Assembly (NCBI RefSeq): GCF_002236115.1
Contig: NZ_NIWT01000005.1
Coordinates: forward strand, 248,001 to 312,000
From: Pseudomonas jessenii
GTDB lineage: Bacteria; Pseudomonadota; Gammaproteobacteria; Pseudomonadales; Pseudomonadaceae
Reading direction: 5' to 3'
DNA length: 64,000 nucleotides
In this document: in pieces, positions 34,774-42,633 of the stretch
Numbering within the stretch: position 1 is the first letter of the stretch
Layout of the letters: each line of letters starts with the position of its first letter
Made by a program: the position numbers and the translations under genes
The notes under the pieces: model-generated
The model's input: the letters and a program-made list of their open reading frames with translations, nothing else
Told to the model about the DNA's origin: nothing
The model's database searches: none

Positions 34774-35010
34774 GGTGGTCGCCGAACGTCTTGTGAATGC
34801 TTGCAGCCATTCCCTCCAGCCGCCAGCCGTGTAGAATCGCGAACATTCATCGCCAGTCATCCCCGGCGGGTTTATGAGCTCAAGCTGAAGCGCGCGGCGA
34901 TCCCGCAAAGTTATCGGCAACTTCCGGACACGCGGCCATTTCTGAGTGTTCCAGACGTCAATAGAAGCTCACTTCCCTTTTGATACCTGATTAGCCGCCC
35001 GGAGTGCTTC
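34774..35010. other. Intergenic region upstream of ilvD
   Basis: About 240 bp between the RAYT-side REPIN and ilvD, with no coding frame that has a ribosome site. It must contain the ilvD promoter. I saw no clear leader peptide or attenuator. Confidence 0.5.
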
Positions 35011-36852
35011 ATGCCTGATTACCGCTCGAAAACATCCACCCACGGCCGCAACATGGCCGGCGCCCGCGCTCTGTGGCGCGCCACGGGGATGAAAGATGAC
35101 GACTTCAAGAAGCCGATCATCGCCATTGCCAACTCCTTCACCCAGTTCGTACCGGGCCACGTCCACCTCAAGGACCTGGGCCAACTGGTCGCCCGCGAGA
35201 TCGAACGCGCTGGCGGTGTTGCAAAAGAATTCAACACCATCGCCGTGGACGACGGCATCGCCATGGGCCACGACGGCATGCTGTATTCGCTGCCGAGTCG
35301 CGAGATCATCGCCGACTCCGTCGAGTACATGGTCAACGCCCACTGCGCCGACGCCATCGTGTGCATCTCCAACTGCGACAAGATCACCCCTGGCATGCTG
35401 ATGGCGTCACTGCGCCTGAACATCCCGGTGATCTTCGTCTCCGGCGGCCCGATGGAAGCCGGCAAGACCAAACTCGCTTCCCACGGCCTCGACCTGGTCG
35501 ACGCCATGGTGATCGCCGCCGACTCCAGCGCTTCTGACGAGAAAGTCGCCGAGTACGAGCGTAGCGCCTGCCCGACCTGCGGTTCGTGCTCCGGCATGTT
35601 CACCGCCAACTCGATGAACTGCCTGGTCGAAGCGCTGGGTCTGGCATTGCCGGGCAACGGTTCGACCCTGGCCACCCACAGCGACCGTGAGCAGCTGTTC
35701 CTGCAGGCCGGCCGCACCATCGTCGAGCTGTGCAAGCGTTACTACGGCGAGAACGACCAGTCGGTACTGCCGCGCAACATCGCCAACTTCCAGGCGTTCG
35801 AAAACGCCATGACCCTGGACATCGCCATGGGCGGTTCCACCAACACCATCCTGCACTTGCTGGCTGCCGCCCAGGAAGCCGAGATCGATTTCGACCTGCG
35901 CGACATCGACCGTCTTTCTCGCAACGTGCCACAACTGTGCAAGGTCGCGCCGAACATCCAGAAGTACCACATGGAAGACGTGCACCGTGCCGGCGGGATC
36001 TTCAGCATCCTCGGTTCGCTGGCCCGTGGCGGTTTGCTGCACACCCAGCTGCCGACCGTGCACAGCCGCAGCATGGAAGAAGCCATCGCCAAGTGGGACA
36101 TCACCCAGACCAACGACGAAGCCGTGCACCACTTCTTCAAGGCCGGTCCGGCGGGCATCCCGACGCAAACCGCGTTCAGCCAGTCGACCCGTTGGGAAAC
36201 CCTGGACGACGACCGTGAAAACGGCTGCATCCGCAGTGTCGAGCACGCTTACTCGCAAGAAGGCGGCCTGGCCGTGCTCTACGGCAACATCGCTCTGGAT
36301 GGCTGCGTGGTGAAAACCGCTGGCGTCGACGAATCGATCCACGTGTTCGAAGGCAACGCGAAGATCTTCGAAAGCCAGGACAGCGCCGTACGCGGCATCC
36401 TCGCCGACGAAGTGAAAGAAGGCGACATCGTCATCATTCGCTACGAAGGCCCGAAAGGCGGCCCGGGCATGCAGGAAATGCTCTACCCGACTTCGTACCT
36501 GAAATCCAAAGGCCTGGGCAAAGCCTGCGCCCTGCTCACCGACGGCCGTTTCTCCGGCGGCACCTCGGGCCTGTCCATCGGCCACGCTTCGCCTGAAGCG
36601 GCTGCCGGCGGCGCGATTGGCCTGGTACAGGACGGCGACAAAGTGCTGATCGACATTCCGAACCGCTCGATCAACCTGTTGGTCAGCGACGAAGAGCTGG
36701 CCGCACGCCGAGTGGAGCAGGACAAGAAAGGCTGGAAACCGGTGGAAGTGCGTCCACGTAAAGTGACCACTGCGTTGAAAGCCTACGCCCTGCTGGCGAC
36801 CAGTGCCGACAAGGGTGCTGTGCGTAACAAGGCGATGCTCGACGGGCTGTAA
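35011..36852 (+). CDS. ilvD: Dihydroxy-acid dehydratase
   Basis: 613 residues. Dehydrates 2,3-dihydroxy-isovalerate and its methyl homologue in valine, isoleucine and leucine synthesis. Cluster and metal ligands lie in ISNCDKITPGML and CPTCGSCSGMFTANSMNC, with GGSTNTILHLLA in the middle and DGRFSGGTSGLSIGHASPEAA near the C-terminus. Single gene with its own terminator. Confidence 0.98.
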   Translation: MPDYRSKTSTHGRNMAGARALWRATGMKDDDFKKPIIAIANSFTQFVPGHVHLKDLGQLVAREIERAGGVAKEFNTIAVDDGIAMGHDGMLYSLPSREIIADSVEYMVNAHCADAIVCISNCDKITPGMLMASLRLNIPVIFVSGGPMEAGKTKLASHGLDLVDAMVIAADSSASDEKVAEYERSACPTCGSCSGMFTANSMNCLVEALGLALPGNGSTLATHSDREQLFLQAGRTIVELCKRYYGENDQSVLPRNIANFQAFENAMTLDIAMGGSTNTILHLLAAAQEAEIDFDLRDIDRLSRNVPQLCKVAPNIQKYHMEDVHRAGGIFSILGSLARGGLLHTQLPTVHSRSMEEAIAKWDITQTNDEAVHHFFKAGPAGIPTQTAFSQSTRWETLDDDRENGCIRSVEHAYSQEGGLAVLYGNIALDGCVVKTAGVDESIHVFEGNAKIFESQDSAVRGILADEVKEGDIVIIRYEGPKGGPGMQEMLYPTSYLKSKGLGKACALLTDGRFSGGTSGLSIGHASPEAAAGGAIGLVQDGDKVLIDIPNRSINLLVSDEELAARRVEQDKKGWKPVEVRPRKVTTALKAYALLATSADKGAVRNKAMLDGL

Positions 36853-36868
36853 GGCTTAAGCGTCGGAC

Positions 36869-36902
36869 AAAAAATGCCCCGCCAAGTGCGGGGCATTTTT
36901 GT
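36869..36902 (+). terminator. Rho-independent terminator of ilvD
   Basis: Hairpin AAAATGCCCCGC-CAAGT-GCGGGGCATTTT followed by TTTG, 17 bp after the ilvD stop. Confidence 0.92.
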
Positions 36903-36922
36903 TTCTGCCGGTCACCTTTCAC

Positions 36923-37024
36923 CTGTAGGAGCGAGCCTGCTCGCGATGGACTGGAGAACGCCGCTGGGTGTCAGGTTTCCAACGTTATCGTTAACGACCA
37001 TCGCGAGCAGGCTCGCTCCTACAA
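36923..37024. repeat. REPIN type A (reverse orientation)
   Basis: Read on the minus strand it carries GATGGTCGTTAACGATAACG, GGAAACCTGACACCCAGCGG and CGTTCTCCAG between two GTAGGAG-class arms, matching the copy at 28911. It lies between ilvD and the DUF6124-type gene. Confidence 0.92.
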
Positions 37025-37032
37025 GGGCAGAA

Positions 37033-37320
37033 CTATTCCTGCGGATCGAGATTATCGAGAGCCTGATTCACCGCCAGCTCGCCCAGCATGATGACCTGCG
37101 CAATCCCCAGCATCGTGCTGCGTTGGGAGCCTTCCAGCAGGCCGGCGAAATCGTTGGCCATGACATTGGCCGAGGCGAGTGATTCGCAGGCGTGGGCCAA
37201 CAGGGTTTCGGTGTCGAGGCCGGGCGCGATCAGGAATGTTCGGCTGGGTTTGCGCGGGGTGGCGTTGATGTGGGCGGAGAGGTTGTTTGATTCGGGAGGA
37301 TCGGGGGTAATTTTCAGCAT
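37033..37320 (-). CDS. Small DUF6124/DUF3077-like protein
   Basis: 95 residues. A polar N-terminus (MLKITPDPPESNNLSAH) leads to a helical core with TETLLAHACESLASANVMA and an acidic end (NLDPQE). Pseudomonas genomes carry several such small genes with this TDPP/LDTETLL pattern; no function is known to me, and the exact DUF number is from memory. AAGGAG 8 bases before the start lies in a long structured leader (see that entry), so translation is probably controlled. Confidence 0.7.
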   Translation of the reverse strand: MLKITPDPPESNNLSAHINATPRKPSRTFLIAPGLDTETLLAHACESLASANVMANDFAGLLEGSQRSTMLGIAQVIMLGELAVNQALDNLDPQE

Positions 37321-37640
37321 TGATAAAACTCCTTACACCATAAGACAAGGAGCCATCACCCTCGCTACCAAACGAAGGTGGCGGCCATGCGCAGGTTGGT
37401 AGACCGGGGTGTAAGGAAACCGGCGCGCCCGAAAGCGCCCTGTGCATGACCACCATAAAAAGCAGAGACGCAAGAACGTCTGCAAATCATGATGCTTTGC
37501 ACCCTACACAGCCAGGCTACCAAACCCGATCACTGATGTTCAGCGACAGGTAGACGGTAGAGTCCGGGAGTAAGGCGCACAAGCCGGCGGATTCTGGCGT
37601 AGTCGTAGTCCCTTACGCAAGAATGCGTAGGTTGCGACTG
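37321..37640 (-). promoter_or_regulatory. Structured 5' leader RNA of the DUF6124-type gene, with alternative Shine-Dalgarno pairings
   Basis: Reading leftward toward the gene, the Shine-Dalgarno segment (complement of 37329-37334) can pair with CTCCTT at 37352-37347, a local hairpin. It can instead join a 10-bp perfect helix in which 37330-37339 pairs with 37408-37417. The second helix encloses a 7-bp stem, 37365-37371 with 37396-37402. Further upstream are GC hairpins at 37422-37439 and a perfect 6-bp stem with an AGAA loop (+ strand) at 37614-37629. No gene is evident in 37321-37640. This resembles a cis-regulatory RNA, but I have no family name for it. Confidence 0.6.
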
Positions 37641-37686
37641 TCAGGAGATGTCGATCAAACGGAGGCTTTCATTGCACCGACTGGCC

Positions 37687-37712
37687 TCATCGCGAGCAAG
37701 CTCGCTCCCACA
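37687..37712. repeat. Single REP unit
   Basis: One unit (TCATCGCGAGCAAGCTCGCTC) with CCCACA after it, followed by GATCTGCGTGAACACTGGAT, the spacer style of type C pairs, but with no type C partner. A type A REPIN follows 45 bp later and may have replaced the second unit. Confidence 0.85.
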
Positions 37713-37756
37713 ATGGATCTGCGTGAACACTGGATTGGGGAACAACACCGATCAAA

Positions 37757-37857
37757 CTGTAGGAGCGAGCTTGCTCGCGATGGACACAAGGACACCGCGT
37801 CAAATCAGACAGCACGCGTCATCGTTAACGACCATCGCGAGCAAGCTCGCTCCTACA
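37757..37857. repeat. REPIN type A (reverse orientation)
   Basis: GTAGGAG-class arms at 37757-37782 and 37832-37857; on the minus strand the middle begins GATGGTCGTTAACGATGACG. It ends immediately before the stop codon of the phosphatase gene. Confidence 0.88.
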
Positions 37858-37858
37858 A

Positions 37859-38914
37859 TTACTGGATTTCTTCAGGCTTGACGATCACCCAGTTCTTGTC
37901 GGCAGTCACCGTCATCCCTTCCTTGGCCTGGGCCGCGGCATTCTTGGCCATCATGCCGTTAATCTGGGTCATGTATTTGTCCTTGCGATTGACCCACAGG
38001 TGGATGCCACCCTTGGCCACGTCAACACTGTGGAACAACATGTAACCATCACTGGTCGGGGTATCGCCGCCGACCAGCACCGGTTTTTTCCACTCGTCGA
38101 TGTAGGTCAGGATTGCCGCGTGCTTACCGGCCATCCAGGTCGCCGGGGTCCACAGGTACGGGGTCAGTTCAAGGCCGAGGTTGGCCTTCTCGTCATACTT
38201 GCCGGCGGTGATCTGCTTGCGCGCAGTGGTCAGCTCGCCAGTCTTCGGGTCCTTGAGCAGCAGCGACACGCCGATCACGTTCTGCGGTTTGACGTTGTAG
38301 CCGTACTTCGGGTCGGCCGCGACCATGCGCACCAGTTCTTCGGAGGCGGCGGTCATCACGTAGACCTCGATGCCGTTCTCCATCAGTTTGTTGTACAGCT
38401 CTTGCTGGCCCGTGAAGATCTTCGGCGGGTTGACGTCGAGTTTCTTGACCACGTCGCCTTCGTAATAAGTGGCCGGTACCGGTTTGCCCGACGCCATCAT
38501 CTCGTCGACGTAGCCCTTGAGTTCCTTGAGCGTAAAGCCGGAGAACACCTGGGCGACCCATGGATAGCAAACCATGTCGTCGAGTTCACAGAGGCGGTAG
38601 TAGTAGCTGAACAGGCTTTCCTTGTGGTCGGCGGTGTCCTTGAACGGCATCAGTTTCAGGGAGGGATCGAGCTTGTCGCGGGTGATCAGGCCCTTGTTCT
38701 CCATGAACGGCAGCAACGACTCTTCGAGGTCATAGCGGTAACTGGTGTTGTCCATGTCGAACACCGCGTAGTTACCTTTGTTGGCGTTGGCCGCGATCAT
38801 CGCGTCCAGTGCCTTGGCCTGGTCGGCTGGCCAGTGTTTCAGATCCGTTGCGAAAACCTGGCCGGCAAGGCCCAGGCAAAGTGCTGCAGCCAGTAATTTC
38901 GGTGCGAACTTCAT
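37859..38914 (-). CDS. pchP: Phosphorylcholine phosphatase (HAD superfamily)
   Basis: 351 residues. Signal peptide MKFAPKLLAAALCLGLAGQVFA (cleavage near 22). HAD motif I is D53-M-D55-N-T57 in AVFDMDNTSYR, motif II is the Thr/Ser in YVMTAASEELV, and motif III/IV is GGDTPTSDGYML. Overall it matches Pseudomonas PchP, a periplasmic enzyme that releases choline from phosphorylcholine, part of host phospholipid use. GbdR controls pchP in P. aeruginosa; I could not identify that site here. Confidence 0.88.
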   Translation of the reverse strand: MKFAPKLLAAALCLGLAGQVFATDLKHWPADQAKALDAMIAANANKGNYAVFDMDNTSYRYDLEESLLPFMENKGLITRDKLDPSLKLMPFKDTADHKESLFSYYYRLCELDDMVCYPWVAQVFSGFTLKELKGYVDEMMASGKPVPATYYEGDVVKKLDVNPPKIFTGQQELYNKLMENGIEVYVMTAASEELVRMVAADPKYGYNVKPQNVIGVSLLLKDPKTGELTTARKQITAGKYDEKANLGLELTPYLWTPATWMAGKHAAILTYIDEWKKPVLVGGDTPTSDGYMLFHSVDVAKGGIHLWVNRKDKYMTQINGMMAKNAAAQAKEGMTVTADKNWVIVKPEEIQ

Positions 38915-38962
38915 TGGCGTTTCTCCCTGAATGTGAAAGAGATCGACGCTAACAAATAAGTG

Positions 38963-38981
38963 TGACAGTCCCCGCCTGTCA
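38963..38981. promoter_or_regulatory. Inverted repeat TGACAG-N7-CTGTCA upstream of pchP
   Basis: Perfect 6-bp arms with a 7-bp spacer about 50 bp upstream of the phosphatase start, on the side divergent from the cystine transporter. A third CTGACAG follows at about 39018. A possible operator, unassigned. Confidence 0.35.
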
Positions 38982-39040
38982 GCGACCGCCTGCGTCCCTT
39001 TCGCGCCAGTTGCATTTCTGACAGCGACATCTGCTTATTC

Positions 39041-39068
39041 CAAAAACGACGGACACCATACGTTTTTG
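39041..39068. promoter_or_regulatory. Inverted repeat CAAAAACG-N12-CGTTTTTG upstream of the cystine transporter
   Basis: Perfect 8-bp arms, centres about two helical turns apart, about 90 bp before the start codon, followed by an AT-rich stretch that could hold a -10 element. Such symmetry suits a LysR-type regulator; a sulfur regulator is a guess from the transporter's role. Confidence 0.4.
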
Positions 39069-39156
39069 ATATTAATTCATTAATTTTCAAGCTGTTAGGC
39101 TTGCCGGTTCGCAGCTGCCCCGGAAGGCAGCTGGCAAAAGTCTAATGGGAGTTCCA

Positions 39157-40548
39157 ATGAATCTGCCGCTGATTCTCAATCTGCTGGTGTTCCTCGCCCT
39201 GCTCCTGGGCCTGGCGCAAACCCGCCACACCACTTGGAGCCTGGCGAAAAAAGTCCTGCTCGCACTGGTGCTGGGCGTGGCATTCGGTGTGGCCTTGCAC
39301 ACTGTTTACGGTGCCGGTAATCCGGTGCTGAAAGCCTCGATCGGCTGGTTCGATCTGGTGGGCAACGGTTATGTGCAATTGCTGCAAATGATCGTGATCC
39401 CGCTGGTGTTCGCCTCGATCCTCAGCGCCGTGGCCCGCCTGCACAACGCCTCATCGCTGGGCAAGATCAGCTTCCTGACCATCGGCACGCTGCTGTTCAC
39501 CACGGCCATCGCGGCGTTGATCGGCATCGGCCTGACCAACCTGTTCGGCCTGACCGCCGAAGGCCTGGTGGCCGGCACCCAGGAAATGGCGCGCCTGCAA
39601 ACCATCCAGACCGATTACGCCGGCAAGGTCGCCGACCTGAATGTGCCGCAGCTGTTGCTGTCGTTCATTCCGCAAAACCCGTTCGCCGACCTGGCGCGAG
39701 CCAAGCCGACGTCGATCATCAGTGTGGTGATTTTCGCTGCGTTCCTGGGTGTCGCGGCGCTACAACTGCTCAAGGATGATGTCGAGAAAGGTCAGAAAGT
39801 GATCAACGCCATCGACACCCTGCAAGCCTGGGTGATGCGCCTGGTGCGTCTGGTGATGAAGCTGACCCCGTACGGCGTGCTGGCACTGATGACCAAAGTG
39901 GTCGCCGGCTCCAACCTGCAAGACATCATCAAGCTCGGCAGTTTCGTCGTGGTGTCTTACATCGGCCTTGGCCTGATGTTTGTGGTGCATGGCGTGCTGG
40001 TGTCGGCCGCCGGGATCAATCCGCTGCGCTTCTTCCGCAAGATCTGGCCGGTGCTGACGTTTGCCTTCACCAGCCGCTCCAGCGCTGCGACGATTCCGTT
40101 GAGCATCGAAGCGCAGACCAGTCGTTTGGGCATCCCGCAGTCCATCGCCAGTTTCGCCGCTTCGTTCGGCGCGACCATCGGCCAGAACGGTTGTGCCGGT
40201 CTGTACCCGGCGATGTTGGCGGTGATGGTGGCGCCGACTGTAGGCATCAACCCGCTGGACCCAGCGTGGATCGCGACGCTGGTGGCGATTGTCACGCTGA
40301 GCTCGGCCGGTGTGGCCGGAGTGGGTGGCGGCGCGACGTTTGCGGCGCTGATCGTGCTGCCGGCGATGGGATTGCCGGTGTCACTGGTGGCGTTGCTGAT
40401 TTCGGTCGAGCCACTGATTGATATGGGGCGTACGGCGTTGAATGTGAGTGGTTCGATCACGGCTGGGGCGATTACCAGCCAGGTGATGCAGCAGACTGAT
40501 AAAGAATTGCTGGATGCGGATGAGCATTCGGCGTTGGCGCAGGCTTGA
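39157..40548 (+). CDS. tcyP: L-cystine:cation symporter (TcyP-type, DAACS family)
   Basis: 463 residues, dicarboxylate/amino acid:cation symporter fold with about eight membrane helices and two re-entrant loops. Motif FAFTSRSSAATIPLSIEAQ and the following FAASFGATIGQNGCAGLYPA match cystine transporters (TcyP/YdjN) and not glutamate or succinate carriers. GGGAG just before ATG 39157 supports this start; an ATG four codons upstream overlaps that ribosome site. It stands alone. Confidence 0.88.
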   Translation: MNLPLILNLLVFLALLLGLAQTRHTTWSLAKKVLLALVLGVAFGVALHTVYGAGNPVLKASIGWFDLVGNGYVQLLQMIVIPLVFASILSAVARLHNASSLGKISFLTIGTLLFTTAIAALIGIGLTNLFGLTAEGLVAGTQEMARLQTIQTDYAGKVADLNVPQLLLSFIPQNPFADLARAKPTSIISVVIFAAFLGVAALQLLKDDVEKGQKVINAIDTLQAWVMRLVRLVMKLTPYGVLALMTKVVAGSNLQDIIKLGSFVVVSYIGLGLMFVVHGVLVSAAGINPLRFFRKIWPVLTFAFTSRSSAATIPLSIEAQTSRLGIPQSIASFAASFGATIGQNGCAGLYPAMLAVMVAPTVGINPLDPAWIATLVAIVTLSSAGVAGVGGGATFAALIVLPAMGLPVSLVALLISVEPLIDMGRTALNVSGSITAGAITSQVMQQTDKELLDADEHSALAQA

Positions 40549-40567
40549 GTAGCGTCAGTTAGACCGC

Positions 40568-40661
40568 TATCGCGAGCAAGCTCGCTCCCACAGGGATCTG
40601 TGGTGTTCACACAATTTGTGATTCACCTCAAAACACTGTGGGAGCGAGCTTGCTCGCGATG
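40568..40661. repeat. REP pair, type C
   Basis: Units 40568-40593 and 40636-40661, CCCACA/TGTGGG ends inward, with a spacer holding GTGTTCACACAATTTGTGA. It lies between the convergent cystine transporter and folA genes. Confidence 0.9.
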
Positions 40662-40664
40662 CTT

Positions 40665-41177
40665 TTAAACCTTTTCCCAGACTTCGAAGTTGTAGGCCGG
40701 CTTGTCATCCACCGCCGGATTTTCGGTGTTGGAAACCAGCTTCCACTGGCCCAAATCAAACTCCGGAAACCACGCATCCCCTTCCGGGCTCAGCGCCACT
40801 CGGGTCAGGTATAACCGATCAGCCTGCGCCAGCCCTTGCGCATACAACTGCGCGCCACCAATCAGCATCAGCTCATTAACGCCCTGTTCCTTCGCCCATG
40901 CTTCAGCGCGAACGATGGCGGCTTCCAGCGACGGATAAACCTCCGCGCCTTCGAGCTGCAGATCCGCCTGACGGCTGACCACGATGTTCAAGCGGCCCGG
41001 CAACGGACGACCGAGTGAGTCCCAGGTCTTGCGCCCCATGATGATCGGCTTGCCCAGGGTGGTGGCCTTGAAATATTTGAAGTCCCCCGGCAAGTGCCAG
41101 GGCATGCTGTTGTCGACGCCGATCACACGGTTTTCACCAAGGGCTGCGATCAGGCTGAGGGGGAGTGATTTAGTCAT
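40665..41177 (-). CDS. folA: Dihydrofolate reductase
   Basis: 170 residues. Reduces dihydrofolate to tetrahydrofolate. Begins MTKSLPLSLIAALGENRVIG and has DNSMPWHLPGDFKYFK with the catalytic acid in that loop, TLGKPIIMGRKTWDSLGRPLPGR, and the NADPH loop LMLIGGAQLYAQGL. Length is standard. Confidence 0.97.
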   Translation of the reverse strand: MTKSLPLSLIAALGENRVIGVDNSMPWHLPGDFKYFKATTLGKPIIMGRKTWDSLGRPLPGRLNIVVSRQADLQLEGAEVYPSLEAAIVRAEAWAKEQGVNELMLIGGAQLYAQGLAQADRLYLTRVALSPEGDAWFPEFDLGQWKLVSNTENPAVDDKPAYNFEVWEKV

Positions 41178-41262
41178 ACCGGCGAGGATACCAGAGCCTC
41201 GCTTTCGCCGATAAGCGTCACAGCGGTTATGCTCTCAGCTCAATGAAGCGACGGGATGCCGC

Positions 41263-42633
41263 GTGACTGAACTCAATACCCTCTGGCTGACAGAAACTAT
41301 CCGCCTGCGCGAAGAACACGCAGGCCCCCTGGAAGACCTTGAAGCCAACCGGCTGGCCCGCAGCGTCGGCGGTGATTTGCCGTCGCGCATTCAACGCCGG
41401 GCCCTGTGGCTGGCTGAACGTGATGGCTTGGTTACGGCCCTCAAACACTGGCTGCAAGGCGCACGACTGGCGCTGATCGTAATGGCGGTGCTGGCGGTGA
41501 TCAGCGGCGCCGGCCTGGCCTTTGCCGCAATGGGCGATGGCCTGCACCCGGTGAATGTGTTCTGGGCCTTGGGCAGCCTGCTCGGGCTCAACCTGATCCT
41601 GCTGCTGAGTTGGGCCCTGGGCCTGGCGTTTGCCGGAGAACACGGCGCCAGCCTCGGGCGACTATGGCTGTGGCTAAGTGAAAAACTCGCCCGGGACGCA
41701 AAGGCCGCGCAACTGGCCCCCGCCCTGCTCCTGTTGTTGCAACGGCAGAAACTCAATCGCTGGGCCATCGGCGTATTGGTCAACGGCCTGTGGTTGCTGG
41801 CGATGATCAGCGCCTTGGTCATTCTGCTGACACTGATGGCAACCCGGCGCTACGGCTTCGTCTGGGAAACCACCATCCTCAGTGCCGACACCTTTATTGC
41901 CGTAACCCAGGCGCTTGGCGCCCTGCCGGCCCTGCTCGGTTTCAGTGTTCCCACCGAGCAGATGATCCGTGCCAGCGGCGACGCCGCACTGAGTATCGAA
42001 AGCGCGCGCCAGGCCTGGGCAGCATGGCTGGTTGGCGTTCTGCTGGTCTATGGGATTTTGCCGCGCCTGCTGCTCGCACTGTTTTGCCTGTGGCGCTGGA
42101 AATCCGGGCAAACGGCGCTCCGCCTGGATTTGAACCTGCCCGGCTACGCACAGCTTCGCGAACGCTTGATGCCCACCAGCGAGCGTCTCGGCATCAGCGA
42201 TGCGGCGCCTGAGCAACTGCATCGCGTGGAAAGCGGCGTCAGCGAACAACAAAGTGATGGTGCTCTATTGGTCGCCATCGAGCTGGACGACGACCGCCCG
42301 TGGCCACCGCAATTGCCGAAAAACGTGAGCAACGCTGGCATCCTCGACAGCCGCGAATCGCGACACAAACTCCTCGAACAATTGACCCGCTTTCCCCCGG
42401 CACGCCTGGCCATTGCGTGCGATCCACGGCGCTCGCCGGATCGCGGCAGCCTGGCCCTGATTGCCGAACTGGCCCGCAGCGCCAGCGCCACCCGCGTGTG
42501 GTTGTTGCAGGCGCCCCCCGGTGAAGCACTGGACGCGGAACGTCTGGGCGACTGGCACGTGGCGCTGCAACAGCTTGAGCTGCCGTTTGCCGATTGTGCA
42601 CCGATGAACTGGCTGGAGACGGGTCATGACTAA
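41263..42633 (+). CDS. DUF2868 family membrane protein
   Basis: 456 residues. Four to five membrane helices lie at about 65-90, 95-125, 165-195, 215-235 and 255-280; the C-terminal 170 residues are soluble with an ATPase/Rossmann-like flavour (VAIELDDDRPWP; ACDPRRSPDRGSLALIAELA). The start follows directly after folA's divergent start region. Its last 8 bases overlap the GTPase gene, so the two are coupled. Function unknown; as a pair they suggest a membrane-associated GTPase module. Confidence 0.85.
   Translation: MTELNTLWLTETIRLREEHAGPLEDLEANRLARSVGGDLPSRIQRRALWLAERDGLVTALKHWLQGARLALIVMAVLAVISGAGLAFAAMGDGLHPVNVFWALGSLLGLNLILLLSWALGLAFAGEHGASLGRLWLWLSEKLARDAKAAQLAPALLLLLQRQKLNRWAIGVLVNGLWLLAMISALVILLTLMATRRYGFVWETTILSADTFIAVTQALGALPALLGFSVPTEQMIRASGDAALSIESARQAWAAWLVGVLLVYGILPRLLLALFCLWRWKSGQTALRLDLNLPGYAQLRERLMPTSERLGISDAAPEQLHRVESGVSEQQSDGALLVAIELDDDRPWPPQLPKNVSNAGILDSRESRHKLLEQLTRFPPARLAIACDPRRSPDRGSLALIAELARSASATRVWLLQAPPGEALDAERLGDWHVALQQLELPFADCAPMNWLETGHD

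Noticed and set aside
37052..37456. 134-codon frame through the leader and over the DUF6124-type gene
   Set aside because: It is in another frame than the recognised gene and crosses the structured leader; only a short upstream peptide remains conceivable.
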